Of a DNA stretch of 64,000 bases, positions 27,401 through 35,389 are shown one piece after another; the first letter of the stretch is position 1; each line of letters begins with the position of its first letter. Source of the stretch: Endomychus coccineus (Eukaryota; Arthropoda; Insecta; Coleoptera; Endomychidae); contig OY294068.1 in the NCBI GenBank assembly GCA_958510875.1, positions 179,025,411-179,089,410 on the forward strand, written 5' to 3'. Both the position numbers and the translations under genes were made by a program. Under the pieces are notes generated by a model. It was not told the origin of the DNA, did not search any database, and saw only the letters and a program-made list of their open reading frames with translations.

Positions 27401-30400
27401 ATATTTACAATTATTGAACAAAGTTTGATACAAATTTTGTTTAATGCACCCATCCTTTTATTTTATTATTACTCAGAAGAAAATATTTTACGCAAGTATA
27501 AAAGTATTTCCTGGAAATAATATAGAAATAAATTGGAAGAAACAGCACAGCAAACGCACGAAGCCATTTTGTTTTTCACGCAGTCGGAATCTTGAAATGT
27601 TTTCCATTTTATTTGCTTGAGTTGTGACAATTCTAATAATGCAAATGTCATTCAATCTTATTGTGTGTCATACAAGTTCCTAATAATGAACTATGAATGT
27701 TCGGGTAAAATAAAAATATAAATAAAATAAAGAAATAGGCAAATACATTTTTCAAGCTAAATATTAAGTAATATATATTGAAAAGTATTGGGAACACATA
27801 TGCAGCGAATACACACTTCAATACTTACTTTCAAGACTTTCAATTGTTCTTTGTAGTTGTCAAGTGAGAAGGTTATTGTACCCATGCATGATACGTTAGA
27901 GTTCTCTAACTCCTTCACCAGATCATTTATTGGTAACAGGTATGTATTTTCACTCTGGCTGAATGCGGCGACCACTTTCCATCCGAAGTGTTTGATAAAG
28001 TGTATTTTAGCGGAATTATGGGACGACTCGGGGGCAATTGTACGGAAGAAGAATGGGAATTGCCTTCTATCACTCAGAATCGGTGATGTTGACCCAAATG
28101 AAACCTAAAATAGTGATTCTCATTCATCAGAACGTCCTCATCAAATTACGCTATTCAATAATAATGGACATTTTATTGCATCAAAGGTTACGAGCTCGTC
28201 AAAATTTTTGCGAACAAAATATCCATATGAAGAAACAGTCCGTTAAATTTCTCTGATAATTGCAGGAATCATAGATTTGTTAAATTAATGATCTCGACTA
28301 TAGCGTCGTAAATATTCTTCGATTCCATTGGATTTGTATCTTTTATTGGTAGAGTATTATTGTCAATTCTAGGAGCCAAATAACCCCTAATAGGTCCTGA
28401 ACCAGCGGTGGGCGCCTCGAAGAGTAACATCAAAGAGACGATCCACTACTGGGTCAGATCACAACATTCGGAAGAGAACGGTTGCAGTCAGTTTAAAGCA
28501 CTGATTGGACCGCATATTAAGAAGTTCCATATCAAATTGATCGCATTATCAAGTTATAATACCGCAAAAAATCTGCTAGTTACTCGGTATTTACTTACTT
28601 GGAGGATATTCCAATATGGTACTATATGGGCCAAGCTCTCAGTTACATTGGAGCAACCTGCACCAAGAAGGGATAACAGAATGTTTTTCGAATAAATAGC
28701 GTGAAAGAAGCGGTCAATTCCCACTCCTGGATCACACTAGAAAATAAAAAGGAATTGATCGTGTGCCTTAAAAATCCTGATGAAACTTTGTTTTCAGAAA
28801 GTTCGTCAGGATGGCGATGTTTAAGGTGTTATGTGTTGAATTAGGCGGCAAGAGTGCAGAATATAATATCCAGCTTCATGGGCAATCACAAGTTGGCGCC
28901 GATCAACATTTTAGATCTATTACGCATCTACGTCATGTGGCAAATGCAACAGTAACACTTTTCACGAATTCCGGGTCCGTACTAAGTGAAAAAGTGAAAG
29001 ACCGATGTGACTGTAGCAGGATGGGGCCTGTACACTATCATCGAATTGTTCATCAATTTTTGAATCAAGCTTATCCGAATCGTTGGATAGTGAGAGGAGG
29101 AGCAATCACTTGGACTGCCTGTTCTTCCGATTCAACCCCAATAGATTGTTTCCTTTGAGGATTTGTAAAAGAGAAAGTTTTTTGTGTTAGACCAACAACT
29201 GCTGAAGACATGTAGATCAGAATAAGGCATGCAATTCGTTCTATTGACCCAGACATGCTAATGCGTGTTAAACTTCCTTTTGTATGAAAACTAAATGTTT
29301 GTATCGAACAACAAGGTCATATCATTGAGTACCTACTTTAAGATCCGATATTCGAATTGTAAGGTATTGTTTTGTATATAAGATTATTATTACTTGTTAA
29401 ATGTATCAAATCATGTTCTGTTCTCAATCAAATACACACTTTTTGTACGTTTGTTCATTATTTGCATGAAGTGACTTATTGGTAATTTGTGGTATTTTGA
29501 TCAGCCTTATCGATTAGTGCATTGTAGAGATCATATATTAGATAGAGGAGTAAAGCCTGTGTTAAAGGTAATAAGCGGTGCGTGACATGTTCAAATTTCT
29601 TAGCGGTACCTCCCCTCACACTCTCCTCCAACCGCTTACATTGATGACGGCGTGCTCTTATATAAAAGCGAGAAGAAGAGTGGGGACCGCTAATAGAGAA
29701 AACTTCATTCTACCCCTGCGTGGCATTACGGCCCGCTTCACTCCTCTATTTAATATATGATCTCTATGGTTTTCAGTGGAAAGTTTAGTTTCTCGTTTGT
29801 TTTATCCAATAACAGCCTGAATTTTCACTTATGACCATACTTACTACATCGTTGGAGAGCATATTGAAAGACCTTTCGACTAATGAAATAATATACAGGA
29901 TGTTCCATAGAGAATAAGAAAGTTATGCGTGTTTTCCTGTTATGGTTCACCCTGTATACTTTGCATATTTTCGAGAAATTTCTGCTAATGTATACTATGT
30001 CCACCACATTGAAAGACTGCGTATGAATCGCTGTTATATCTCGATCAGTATGCACAGAGTGATTTTTTGAAGGAGACCCCTTTTAACTCTAAAATGTTTC
30101 ATAATTCGGAAACCATCAGTAAGAGACCATGGTACGTCATATCATTCTTATCAGATTAATGAGGGCTTTCGAAATAATGATCACATTACAGGGTGTTCCA
30201 TTGAAAATACAAAAGTTTGACGTGTTACTTAATAAAGACCACCTGTATATGAATACAAATATTTTCCAATTATGCACTTGGTAATATCTCCAATAGCAAC
30301 GAAGCTATTCGACTTTTTCGGGCCTCTGGGTCATCCTGTATACCTGTTATGTTTGTTAGAGATCGATCAATCGTTCAAACCTGCTGCTGGTGAATGTAAT

Positions 30401-33400
30401 GTCACTCACAAGTTGAATTCATTTGCAAAAATAGTTCCGAGAACATATTTGTGGAATGAAATATTATTAATAAAAAAATTGCTTTAAAGTATGAGTTTAT
30501 AATTGATCAATATTGTAACGTGTAATTCTCACAATCCATTTTTTTTTGTAGATTCGTACTGCCAGGTTTCGAGGTCATTTATTACACCTCATGCTCAGGT
30601 ATATATAAAGCATGGATTCAATATATAAAATTATTTATAATCATATGGGTTCATTTTCAGATAATTAAAGTTTATATGTAGAATTTCATTTTTGATTTAT
30701 ATAATATACATGTTCAACAGTTGAAATTCAGGAAGCTATTATTGATAAGTTATATTCTCTTTCTGCATGCATTGGCAAATGATATTTTGAAATACATCTA
30801 AAGAATGCCGAACAATCAAACATGATGAGGAGGTAAGTATTGTTGGTCACATATTCACTCATATCTCTAAACTACACTGCGTATTATATTTTGTAAGACA
30901 TTTCTCAGAAAGTTAGAATAAATATCACGATCCAAATAATTTTTTAACGAATGGGGTCACATGATTTCGAATCTATTAATGTTGCTGATCTAAAGCTCTG
31001 GGTAAAATGTGAGGAAGAAATCATAATGTTGATCTCTCGAATCAGATCAGTGGCGGCTCCTCGAAGGAGGCTAAGGAGGCTCAGCCTCCTCACCAATTTA
31101 TCTTAATGATCATTCTCCATTTTATTTCCTGTTTCTCTGATAATTCTTTAAATTTCACAATTAATTCCCCGTTCTCAGTAGTTATTTTCAATCCGGCAAC
31201 AGTGGTCAGAGGCTAGATTCTCTATATATCTCAAACGCTGAGTTGTGTTGTTCAACACAGTTGCCGTTTTTCCGACCAGTCAATCGCCAAATAGCGTTAA
31301 ACGGCGAAAACAGCAACATGGTAGGGAGGCTAGCTTTTCGTATCCATTCGTCGGTCGAATGAAATACGATTACTTGCGCTCCCGCCTACCGCTGCTAGAA
31401 GAGTGCGGTTAGTTGTTATTTTTATTCCATGAGGCGTAGTAAGGTTAAGTAGTTAATTTTTAAGTTATAATTTATCTAATCGGAATCGGTGAACGTTAAA
31501 ATTATGAGTGACTTAGTTGTAAAGTTCTTAGAAAATCCATTTAGTGGATTAACATATGATAGAAAAGTGTTCTTCAAAAACAAACGGCCTTTACCGGATT
31601 TGAAAGGATTAGTGATGGCAGGGAAGTATCAAAATCGATCGTTTAATACTGATAATTATAAAAAATATGTATGGTTAACGGGATCTGATGTACACAATAA
31701 ATTATATTGCTGGTATTGCTTGCTATTCACATCAGATACAACTTCATGTTGGGGGCACTTGGGTTATAATGATTTGAAAAATTTAGCTCGGGGCCTAGAA
31801 AGACATGAAAAATCGCAGGAACATATTACATCGTGTATTAAGTTTAAATTAACCGGTAAACAGAATATTGTTCATGCGATTGATCCTACACGAACACGCG
31901 AAATCGAAAATCATAATAATACAGTTAAAGAAAACCGCGAAGTTTTAAAAAAAATCATTGATTTCTTATTGTATTTATCATTTCGAGATTTGGCTTTTAG
32001 AGGGCATGATGAAACTGAAAATTCATTTAATAAAGGTAATTGTTAGATTTGTTTTGTGAATACGACAGTAAGCTTCGCGATTTTATGACTAACGCGTCAG
32101 TATTTGCAGGCATTTGTTTTGTTTTATGCGGGTATAATGGTTGAATGACACCACGCGAAATAAGGTTAGATTAGCATTCGTCTGTTCGGTAAATTATTAA
32201 TTGTGAAAATGGACAACTAGTGGAAAGATTTTTAGGGTTCTACGATGTTAGTTCGGGAAGAACAGCGGTCAATTTATTCAATTTTTCAATGGAAACATTT
32301 CAACGATTCGACTTTGCGAATAAATCAGACTTACGACGGCATCTGTAATGGCGGGACATTTAAACGGTCTTCAAACAAACGTAAGTTTTAAATAACATAG
32401 TAGGAAACAGAATTCCCTGTAATGCTCGAACTCGATGGAATTTTACATCACATGCAATGTTTAGTTTACCATCCATAAAAATAAAGACAAATTAATTGAA
32501 ATATTTGATTTTATATTAAACAGTGATGACTTTTCAACAGATCAGGTTTCATTGAATGCAGCTGTTGGTTTAAAATCTTATTTAGAAAATGAAGAATTTT
32601 TGTTATTTCTTGATACTTTTAAATTAATATTTGAACAATTTTCGAATTTTACAACATAAATTCACTAATATAATTCATTCAAGAGATCGTTTAACACATC
32701 TCATTGATAAAATTCAAGTTTCCGTTATACAGAATTTCATTTTAATATTTTATTTGGAAATTATTCAACTGATGAGGCTTCTCCCGTGAAAAGGAGGAAA
32801 ACATATAATTTGGTAGACAAGAAACTACATTATAAACAACTTTTTTATGAAATATTAGATACTATTAAAGGTCAAATATTGAGATTCGATTTTCCGATTT
32901 ACATGAATTGAAGTTTTTCGATTTGTCGAATAGAAGATTTTTCGAATCTTTTTCAAAAGAGTTTCTCAATACACTTTCAGATAACTTAGTTCTAAAATAT
33001 AATTTTTTTGATAAAATAGCGCTGCACAATGAATTATGCGTTGTATACTGGGATAAAGATATTTTAGGCCAGTACGACAGTCACGCCGATATAATAAAAT
33101 ATATGATAGATAATGATTTGCAACAAGTCTTACCTCAGTTTTATAAACTACTTTGTTTGACAGTCACCATTCCTGTCACGTCGGCATCGGTGGAGAGATC
33201 ATTTTCTACTCTCAAACGAATTAAAACATACATGCGAAATACAATGGGCCAAAATCGTTTATACAATGTTAGTTTAATATCTATTGAAAAAGATTTAGTA
33301 AAACGCTTAAAACATAATGATACATTTTATGATAATATTATTGATCATTTTTCGCAAATTAAAGACCGTAGAATTTCGTTAATATATAGAAAAGTTGATA

Positions 33401-34202
33401 AAATTAATAACAAAAAACAAAATATGAAAAATTCCAAAAAAAAAAAAAAAATTAAAAATCCAAAAAAAAATTAAAAAAAAAACGAACGAAAAAAAAATTT
33501 GTGGGCAAGAGAAACTCTATACCTCCACGTTGGTTCTTGCTGGGTAACAATCAATTTTGTCACTGAAGGTTAAATTAATTGGCTGAATAGAGTATATTTT
33601 TACAAAAACGTTTTATGTCCAGCCTCCTCTCTCAAAAAGTTCACGAGCCGCCACTGAATCAGATATCATAAAAATGGAAGTGCCTATTTCTTTTTGAAAC
33701 TGCCTATGACTGAATGCTTAAATGTACAACGAATTCAAAATTTCGTCATTAAGTAATGAATAGAGATAAATTGCAAGCTATACAAACCTACCTTTGTATC
33801 ATTAATCATTAAATTCAATTCATATCCTGGCAAAACATTCAAAGCGTTAATATTTCTAACCGCAAGTTGTGCGGCTAAAACTTCACTTTTACTTTCCATC
33901 CGGGCACCCCATTTTGTCGTTAATTCGAAGAGCCCCAAAATATTCAAAATGTGTTTAGTTCCCTTGAAATCACTAGTTGTAAATTGATGCTCGCTATAAT
34001 CGGTAAAATCATGTTTTGCATGATTCGTATTAAAATATTTCAAGTCTCTCAAATCACTCAACCTCTGATCTTTTTTTTCAACGCCAGTCGCATCATCGGC
34101 TGCAAAGTCCAACTTTCCTTGCATTGCAATGTAATATGTAATCAAAGCCATCGATATGTACAAGACGCACAGATGATTTTGAAAAGGATGTACAGGCCAC
34201 AT
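8764..34202 (-). CDS. GABA-B-R3: Metabotropic GABA-B receptor, insect subtype 3-like; 10 exons with an in-frame TAG
   Basis: A class C G-protein-coupled receptor of the plasma membrane. Ten exons with GT/AG borders and matching phases join to 2,703 bases: 34202-33792, 28736-28599, 28104-27829, 24174-24109, 23783-23604, 20138-19920, 17927-17867, 12617-12247, 11085-10807 and 9465-8764. The product would be about 900 residues: a hydrophobic N-terminal leader, a Venus-flytrap ligand domain (about 55-450; VSFGSTSP, TIAPESSHN, GPITFSGADRVG), seven transmembrane segments (about 500-765) and a C-terminal coiled coil (EIQNRVYK). The start ATG at 34,202 has an in-frame TGA shortly upstream. The tail motif HSMGLKFECNTRRF points to insect subtype 3 rather than 1 or 2; this is judged from memory of the families. 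A TAG at 9,330-9,328 (residue 713) interrupts the frame, so the gene may be a recent pseudogene, a null allele, an assembly error or a readthrough case. Confidence 0.85.
9466..10806. other. GABA-B receptor intron 9
   Basis: Holds a truncated mariner/Tc1-type element (about 9,845-10,600) and, near 9,621-9,656, a small inverted repeat of AGCGGCCAC with GTGGCCGCT. Nothing else is recognisable. Confidence 0.6.
9845..10600 (-). mobile_element. Truncated Tc1/mariner-like element
   Basis: The left end carries a degraded terminal repeat (AAAAAAGATGGCTAGGATAGG) like that of the element at 44,048. On the minus strand 10,559-10,353 encodes a transposase C-terminus with DYTVWSYVEKKVYSAE and IPENGGHFEHLL, typical of Tc1/mariner ends. 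About 500 bases match 44,050-45,030. The N-terminal half of the transposase is missing, so the copy is dead. Confidence 0.75.
10807..11085 (-). CDS. GABA-B-R3: GABA-B receptor exon 9: TM3 and TM4
   Basis: Encodes VRVYLLSSGFALAFGSMFAK (TM3), TYRVH at the cytoplasmic end, TM4 (HLITLIFTPTIIDAIILCLW) and an extracellular loop ending VVYQPQ. Acceptor TTTCAG, donor CAG|GTAAGT, phase 0. The usual WxIADP after TM4 is replaced by WIMVDP. Confidence 0.9.
11086..12246. other. GABA-B receptor intron 8
   Basis: About 1.16 kb. The 11,580-11,920 part is GC-richer and may be an unclassified repeat, but no motif or terminal repeat can be defined. The rest is AT-rich with nothing recognisable. Confidence 0.4.
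12247..12617 (-). CDS. GABA-B-R3: GABA-B receptor exon 8: linker, TM1 and TM2
   Basis: Starts with the two bases completing an Asp codon, then GNLQKIAIYETD, a linker with CESCGKLVW, and two membrane segments: LLFYTIFTLSLIGIMASFVF (TM1) and NVAVIGCILVYSSVSLLGF (TM2), joined by a loop with KLSSPKLNN. Acceptor TTTTTCAG, donor ACC|GTAAGT, phase 0 out. The KLSSPKLN loop is a GABA-B hallmark. Confidence 0.9.
13007..13228 (-). pseudogene. LINE reverse transcriptase C-terminal fragment
   Basis: Translation contains IKYLGINIDRYLKWDEHIK, FYILREILQHHSLITIYK and LIESIIRYG, the region after the catalytic core in non-LTR reverse transcriptases. It closely matches the LINE at 16.1-16.4 kb (YLGIYVYLKWDHH, FYLLRDLLWNDSLVTIYK), so both derive from one family. 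A short 5'-truncated fragment. Confidence 0.75.
15730..17040 (-). pseudogene. LINE reverse transcriptase remnant
   Basis: Reading minus strand from 17,040: NNQFGFRDNLSTTDAI, LLMDIAKAFDTVSH (motif A), GVPQGTVLGPILFLVYIN (motif B), a stop, then TISYADDTILIFSGPSWD (the YADD catalytic box), YLGIYVYLKWDHH, LVTIYKSLVESLIHYG and a tail similar to LINE C-termini (CLAVKCYNMLPIDIK). Several stops and frame changes interrupt it. The 5' part with the endonuclease is absent. It sits in GABA-B intron 7 on the same strand as the host gene. Confidence 0.85.
17867..17927 (-). CDS. GABA-B-R3: GABA-B receptor exon 7: short ligand-domain exon
   Basis: 61 bases encoding GPITFSGADRVGNSLLHQIQ plus one base of the next codon. 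Flanked by TTTTCAG and CAAG|GTAAGC (phase 1). The GPITFSGADR text follows NFIGIS of exon 6 exactly as in the family. Confidence 0.88.
17928..19919. other. GABA-B receptor intron 6
   Basis: About 2 kb. It contains a tRNA-derived SINE-like segment (18,370-18,605) and, at about 18,700-18,835, a repeat related to 24,685-24,735 and, inverted, to 25,555-25,620. The rest is AT-rich with nothing recognisable. Confidence 0.5.
18370..18605 (-). mobile_element. tRNA-derived SINE-like element
   Basis: On the minus strand an A-box-like TATGCGGTAGAGTA (18,587-18,574) is followed 46 bases later by a perfect B-box GGTTCGATTCC (18,527-18,517), the internal RNA polymerase III promoter of tRNAs. No tRNA acceptor stem closes around it, and unrelated sequence continues on the 3' side, so a SINE head is more likely than a tRNA gene. 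Similar copies elsewhere would confirm this. Confidence 0.5.
19920..20138 (-). CDS. GABA-B-R3: GABA-B receptor exon 6: ligand domain
   Basis: Encodes 73 residues including YARQVYDAVWATALTFRESE, a helix conserved in the family, then a divergent loop and FVEKMSTLNFIGIS. The acceptor is ATTCTAG and the donor TCT|GTGAGT, phase 0. The segment between the helix and FIGIS is less like other receptors, which fits a fast-evolving copy. Confidence 0.85.
20427..22300 (+). repeat. Tandem array of ten ~186-bp units from a retrotransposon RNase H segment
   Basis: The landmark GCTTAGRCAAT recurs ten times, near 20,544, 20,731, 20,917, 21,104, 21,290, 21,476, 21,661, 21,847, 22,033 and 22,214; spacings are 187, 186, 187, 186, 186, 185, 186, 186 and 181. 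In the plus frame each unit reads like TEGTGIGVYGTRTEYSES, NFPNIFQAGIHAIGKCVQF, the N-terminal part of a non-LTR retrotransposon RNase H domain (DGSK...GAG...FQAEIHAI). Two subtypes exist: GAGTATATGGGACCAGAACC (units 1, 2, 4, 10) and GAATATATGGACCAGAACTA (the others). Most units are interrupted by stops, so the array is not coding. Confidence 0.92.
22261..22990 (+). mobile_element. Retrotransposon 3' remainder after the tandem array
   Basis: The last array unit runs on into RNase H text (NIERDLSRQEIVIMSDSQAA, ITAMSS), containing the second catalytic block SDSQAA. A stop follows. About 22,860-22,990 resembles 36,410-36,490 (shared words TGTAAAGTAGCTC and CATGAGAGT), which follows another RNase H fragment, so both are likely the 3' untranslated end of the same family. 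Confidence 0.7.
23604..23783 (-). CDS. GABA-B-R3: GABA-B receptor exon 5: ligand domain
   Basis: Encodes 60 residues from VYELNMFGPDYVWILQDQQE through WWEFDNECSF and VIQGLVLVSDLD to TSISGM. The MFGPDYVWIL strand is typical. The acceptor is CTGTTTTAG and the donor ATG|GTAATA, phase 0. Confidence 0.87.
23784..24108. other. GABA-B receptor intron 4 with GACA/GATA microsatellite
   Basis: Short intron. About 23,990-24,060 is a purine-rich tract grading from GAGA to GACA and GATA repeats. Nothing else is visible. Confidence 0.6.
24003..24060. repeat. Purine-rich GACA/GATA microsatellite
   Basis: AGAGAGAG followed by repeated ACAG and ATAG tetranucleotides inside an intron. Confidence 0.9.
24109..24174 (-). 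CDS. GABA-B-R3: GABA-B receptor exon 4: short ligand-domain exon
   Basis: Only 66 bases, encoding DLDIRIIIGSFSSKLAIKIF and CE. It is bounded by TTTCAG and GAG|GTACGT in phase 0. The RIIIGSF strand and FCE end are standard for the family, and they fix this tiny exon with confidence. Confidence 0.88.
24175..27828. other. GABA-B receptor intron 3
   Basis: A 3.65-kb intron. It contains a (CAA)n run near 24,669-24,684, two pieces of a dispersed repeat (24,685-24,735 and 25,555-25,620) related to 18,700-18,835, and at about 27,000-27,060 a segment sharing CCAGGTTTCGAGGTCA with 30,550-30,605. No protein-coding remnant could be supported, although 25,212-24,961 (minus) is open and hydrophobic. Confidence 0.45.
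27829..28104 (-). CDS. GABA-B-R3: GABA-B receptor exon 3: ligand domain core
   Basis: Encodes 92 residues with the family's most conserved ligand-domain text: VSFGSTSPILSDRRQFPFFF, RTIAPESSHNSAKI, HFGWKVVAAFSQSEN and DYKEQL-like DNYKEQLKVLK. Acceptor ATTTTAG, donor AAA|GTAAGT, phase 0. The SFGSTSP version, rather than SYADTHP, separates it from subtype 1. Confidence 0.9.
28105..28598. other. GABA-B receptor intron 2
   Basis: 494 bases between exons 2 and 3. The right 200 bases may be a LINE tail fragment; the left part shows nothing recognisable. Confidence 0.5.
28400..28598 (+). pseudogene. Possible LINE tail fragment next to exon 2
   Basis: An open plus-strand frame reads NIKETIHYWVRSQHSEENGC, SQFKALIGPHIKK, resembling the region after RNase H in R1/Jockey-type second ORFs (charged, W-containing, before the CCHC end). 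It abuts receptor exon 2 directly. The similarity is weak. Confidence 0.35.
28599..28736 (-). CDS. GABA-B-R3: GABA-B receptor exon 2: ligand domain
   Basis: Encodes 46 residues beginning CDPGVGIDRFFHAIY, then LLGAGCSNVTESLAHIVPYW and ending NILQ. The acceptor TTTTCTAG and donor CAA|GTAAGT keep phase 0 on both sides. The CDPG start follows directly on NDTK of exon 1, as in other insect GABA-B receptors. Confidence 0.88.
28795..29285 (+). pseudogene. Tc1/mariner-like transposase C-terminal remnant with an unknown repeat
   Basis: About 28,795-29,000 matches 34,590-34,628 plus 35,103-35,220, a repeat of unknown class (shared word CTACGTCATGTGGCAAATGC). About 29,030-29,280 reads HYHRIVHQFLNQAYPNRW, IVRGGAITWTACSSDST, PIDCFL, a stop, GFVKEKVF and TTAEDM. 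This matches the C-terminal catalytic part of Tc1/mariner-superfamily transposases (the 'WPARSPDLTPLDFFLWG' block). The aspartate block is altered and a stop replaces the Trp, so it is inactive. Confidence 0.6.
29527..29764. mobile_element. TA-flanked MITE, copy A
   Basis: 238 bp with terminal inverted repeats of about 30 bases (GAGATCATATATTAGATAGA, then GGAGTAAAGC; the other end matches with two changes) flanked by TA on both sides, as in Tc1/mariner-type elements. The interior (TAAGCGGTGCGTGACATG, GATGACGGCGTGCTC, GGCATTACGGCCCGCTT) is almost identical to copy B at 45,095-45,314. It has no coding capacity. Confidence 0.88.
29893..30345. mobile_element. Candidate MITE with ACAGGRTGTTCC ends
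   Basis: The unit starts TACAGGATGTTCCATAGAG and contains CACCCTGTATA, a second ACAGGGTGTTCCATTGAAAA, and ends near TCATCCTGTATA. The mix suggests two overlapping copies of a short TA-flanked family; a similar short unit lies at 13,617-13,680. Boundaries are uncertain. Confidence 0.45.
31489..32046 (+). pseudogene. hAT transposase, N-terminal part (TTF-type zinc finger, DUF4371 start)
   Basis: 185 codons from MNVKIMSDLVVKFLENPF. Contains FKNKRPLPDLKG-like text, the TTF-type zinc-finger block LYCWYCLLFTSD with HEKSQEH, and the DUF4371 entry LLYLSFRDLAFRGHDE. In intact ZMYM1-like hAT proteins this continues into the catalytic core with the first acidic residue; here a stop occurs after FNKGNC. 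Later short frames (NGQLVERFLGFYDV) show that the core once followed. Confidence 0.85.
32908..33474 (+). pseudogene. hAT transposase, C-terminal dimerisation domain
   Basis: 188 codons ending in a Lys/Asn-rich tail. Contains LYKLLCLTVTIPVTSASVER-like text (observed KLLCLTVTIPVTSASVER), SFSTLKRIKTYMRNTM and NRLYNVSLISIEKDL, the conserved hAT dimerisation domain. It is separated from the N-terminal part by about 860 bases with frameshifts and missing catalytic sequence. Together they represent one deleted transposase gene. Confidence 0.88.
33792..34202 (-). CDS. GABA-B-R3: GABA-B receptor exon 1: leader and start of the ligand domain
   Basis: Encodes residues 1-137. After a hydrophobic leader (YISMALITYYIAM) and a charged spacer comes the first strand and helix of the Venus-flytrap domain: ILGLFELTTKWG, LAAQLAVRNIN, VLPGYELNL and NDTK. 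The donor is AAG|GTAGGT, phase 0. The leader-to-domain spacer is rich in charged residues and poorly recognisable. Confidence 0.8.
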
Positions 34203-34589
34203 TATAGTTTTACACGTTCAGTAACACAAATTGTGATCACAAAGCACATAAAACGACTGAAGAAGATTTTTAAATGAATACGAACAATTTTAAGGACCCT
34301 CCAAATTCCTCTTCAACATGCGCGCAGATTGTAAGCAGGCTCTTCAACAATTGGCAAGTCAGCTTTATTCCGTCGCGCACTCCTTTCATTTATGAAGGTG
34401 AGATAAAGAATTGAAAGTATAATACAAATAAATTTATTAAAGTGAAGGAGCTTTCGGTTGATTTTTATCCATTAACCGTGAGATCAACATAAGGAAAAAC
34501 TTGCCTCCATACAATTTAGGTTTATTAGTCGACTTTTCACATTAGTTGGAATATTCCATAATACTTTCTGGAATAAACTGACATCAAGT
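34203..34589. promoter_or_regulatory. Upstream region of the GABA-B receptor gene
   Basis: Directly 5' (minus strand) of the receptor start codon. A TGA in frame with the ATG lies 18 bases upstream. The 5' untranslated region and promoter should lie here, but no initiator or TATA element stands out. Confidence 0.3.
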
Positions 34590-35330
34590 GCTTAATATGG
34601 GTTGAATTATGCGGCAAGAGTGCAGAATACGAGGGCAAGGTTAAAAGTTCCTGAAAAATAAAACAGATGGCGCCACAATCAAAAAACCCATAGGACATTT
34701 GTGATGTACCATTTAACTAGAACGCTTTAAAAGTTTCAGACTCATATGTCATTCAGTTCTGTTTTGAGACCCATCAAAAGCAAGCACCCTTGAAGATTTT
34801 GGTAAACATGGAAAAAAGTAAATTTCGCGTCTTGATTAAACATTATTCCTTGTACGAAAATAACATTACGCAAACCAAAGCATCGTTTGTTAAACATTAT
34901 GGGAACTCCTCACCATCGAGGTTTACCGATTTTCGTTGCGGTAGTAACGTATACGAAATCGTATTATTTGGGAGGGATCGAAAAATTAGAAAAAAGTTCG
35001 AAGTGTATCGGGCTACAACGAGATTATGTTGAGAAATAAAATAAGTTTTGCCCAAATAAATCATTTCTTGTTTCATTTCAGGAACTTTTCACCTTGCCCT
35101 CGCATAATATCAAGATTCGTGGGCAAGCTAGTTCCGATCAACATTTTGGATCTATTATGCATCTACGTCATGTGGCAAATGCAACAGTAACACTTTACAC
35201 GAATTCCAGGTCCGTACTAGGGAACTAAAAACATTTTCAATGTTACTTAAGTACCTGTTAGGTTTGTTAGAGATCGATCAATCGTTCAAGCCTGTTGCTC
35301 GTAAATGTAATGTCACTTTATAAATTTATG
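34590..35330 (+). repeat. Repeat of unknown class, split by a mariner
   Basis: About 34,590-34,629 and 35,103-35,225 match 28,795-29,000 continuously when the mariner between them is removed; about 35,265-35,325 then matches 30,350-30,415 (GAGATCGATCAATCGTTCAA). So the two loci carry the same repeat, this one with a deletion between the segments. No protein family was recognised. Confidence 0.65.
34630..35102 (+). mobile_element. Deleted mariner element
   Basis: Ends are CGAGGGCAAGGTTAAAAG and CTTTTCACCTTGCCCTCG, inserted at a TA within the surrounding repeat. A plus-strand frame from about 34,809 reads MEKSKFRVLIKHYSLYENN, TQTKASFVKHYG and FTDFRCGS, the mariner N-terminal helix-turn-helix region. 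The catalytic part is missing (473 bp against about 1.3 kb for a full copy). It is related to the element at 59,270. Confidence 0.85.
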
Positions 35331-35389
35331 TAATTTTTATTGGAAGTCAAACCCTAATGCTACTTGTCTTAGGTCAGTTTTGCTGCCTG

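Larger units (their letters stand above)
31048..33656 (+). mobile_element. hAT element with 8-bp target duplication, internally deleted
   Basis: 2,609 bp bounded by CAGTGGCGGCTC and its inverse GAGCCGCCACTG, with perfect 8-bp direct repeats AATCAGAT at 31,040-31,047 and 33,657-33,664. This is the signature of a hAT insertion. Sub-terminal AGGCTCAGCCTCCTC-type words occur near both ends. It carries a two-part transposase on the plus strand whose middle is lost, so it is non-autonomous, but the intact duplication shows that the insertion site has not decayed. Confidence 0.93.
28737..33791. other. GABA-B receptor intron 1
   Basis: A 5-kb intron made mostly of mobile DNA: a transposase remnant, a TA-flanked MITE, a unit with ACAGGGTGTTCC-type ends, a repeat sharing words with 27 kb and 35.3 kb, and a hAT element. 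The hAT lies about 135 bases upstream-to-intron of exon 1 and has opposite orientation to the receptor. Confidence 0.7.

Noticed and set aside
34203..34277. Plus-strand frame overlapping GABA-B exon 1
   Set aside because: It is the antisense shadow of a well-supported receptor exon.
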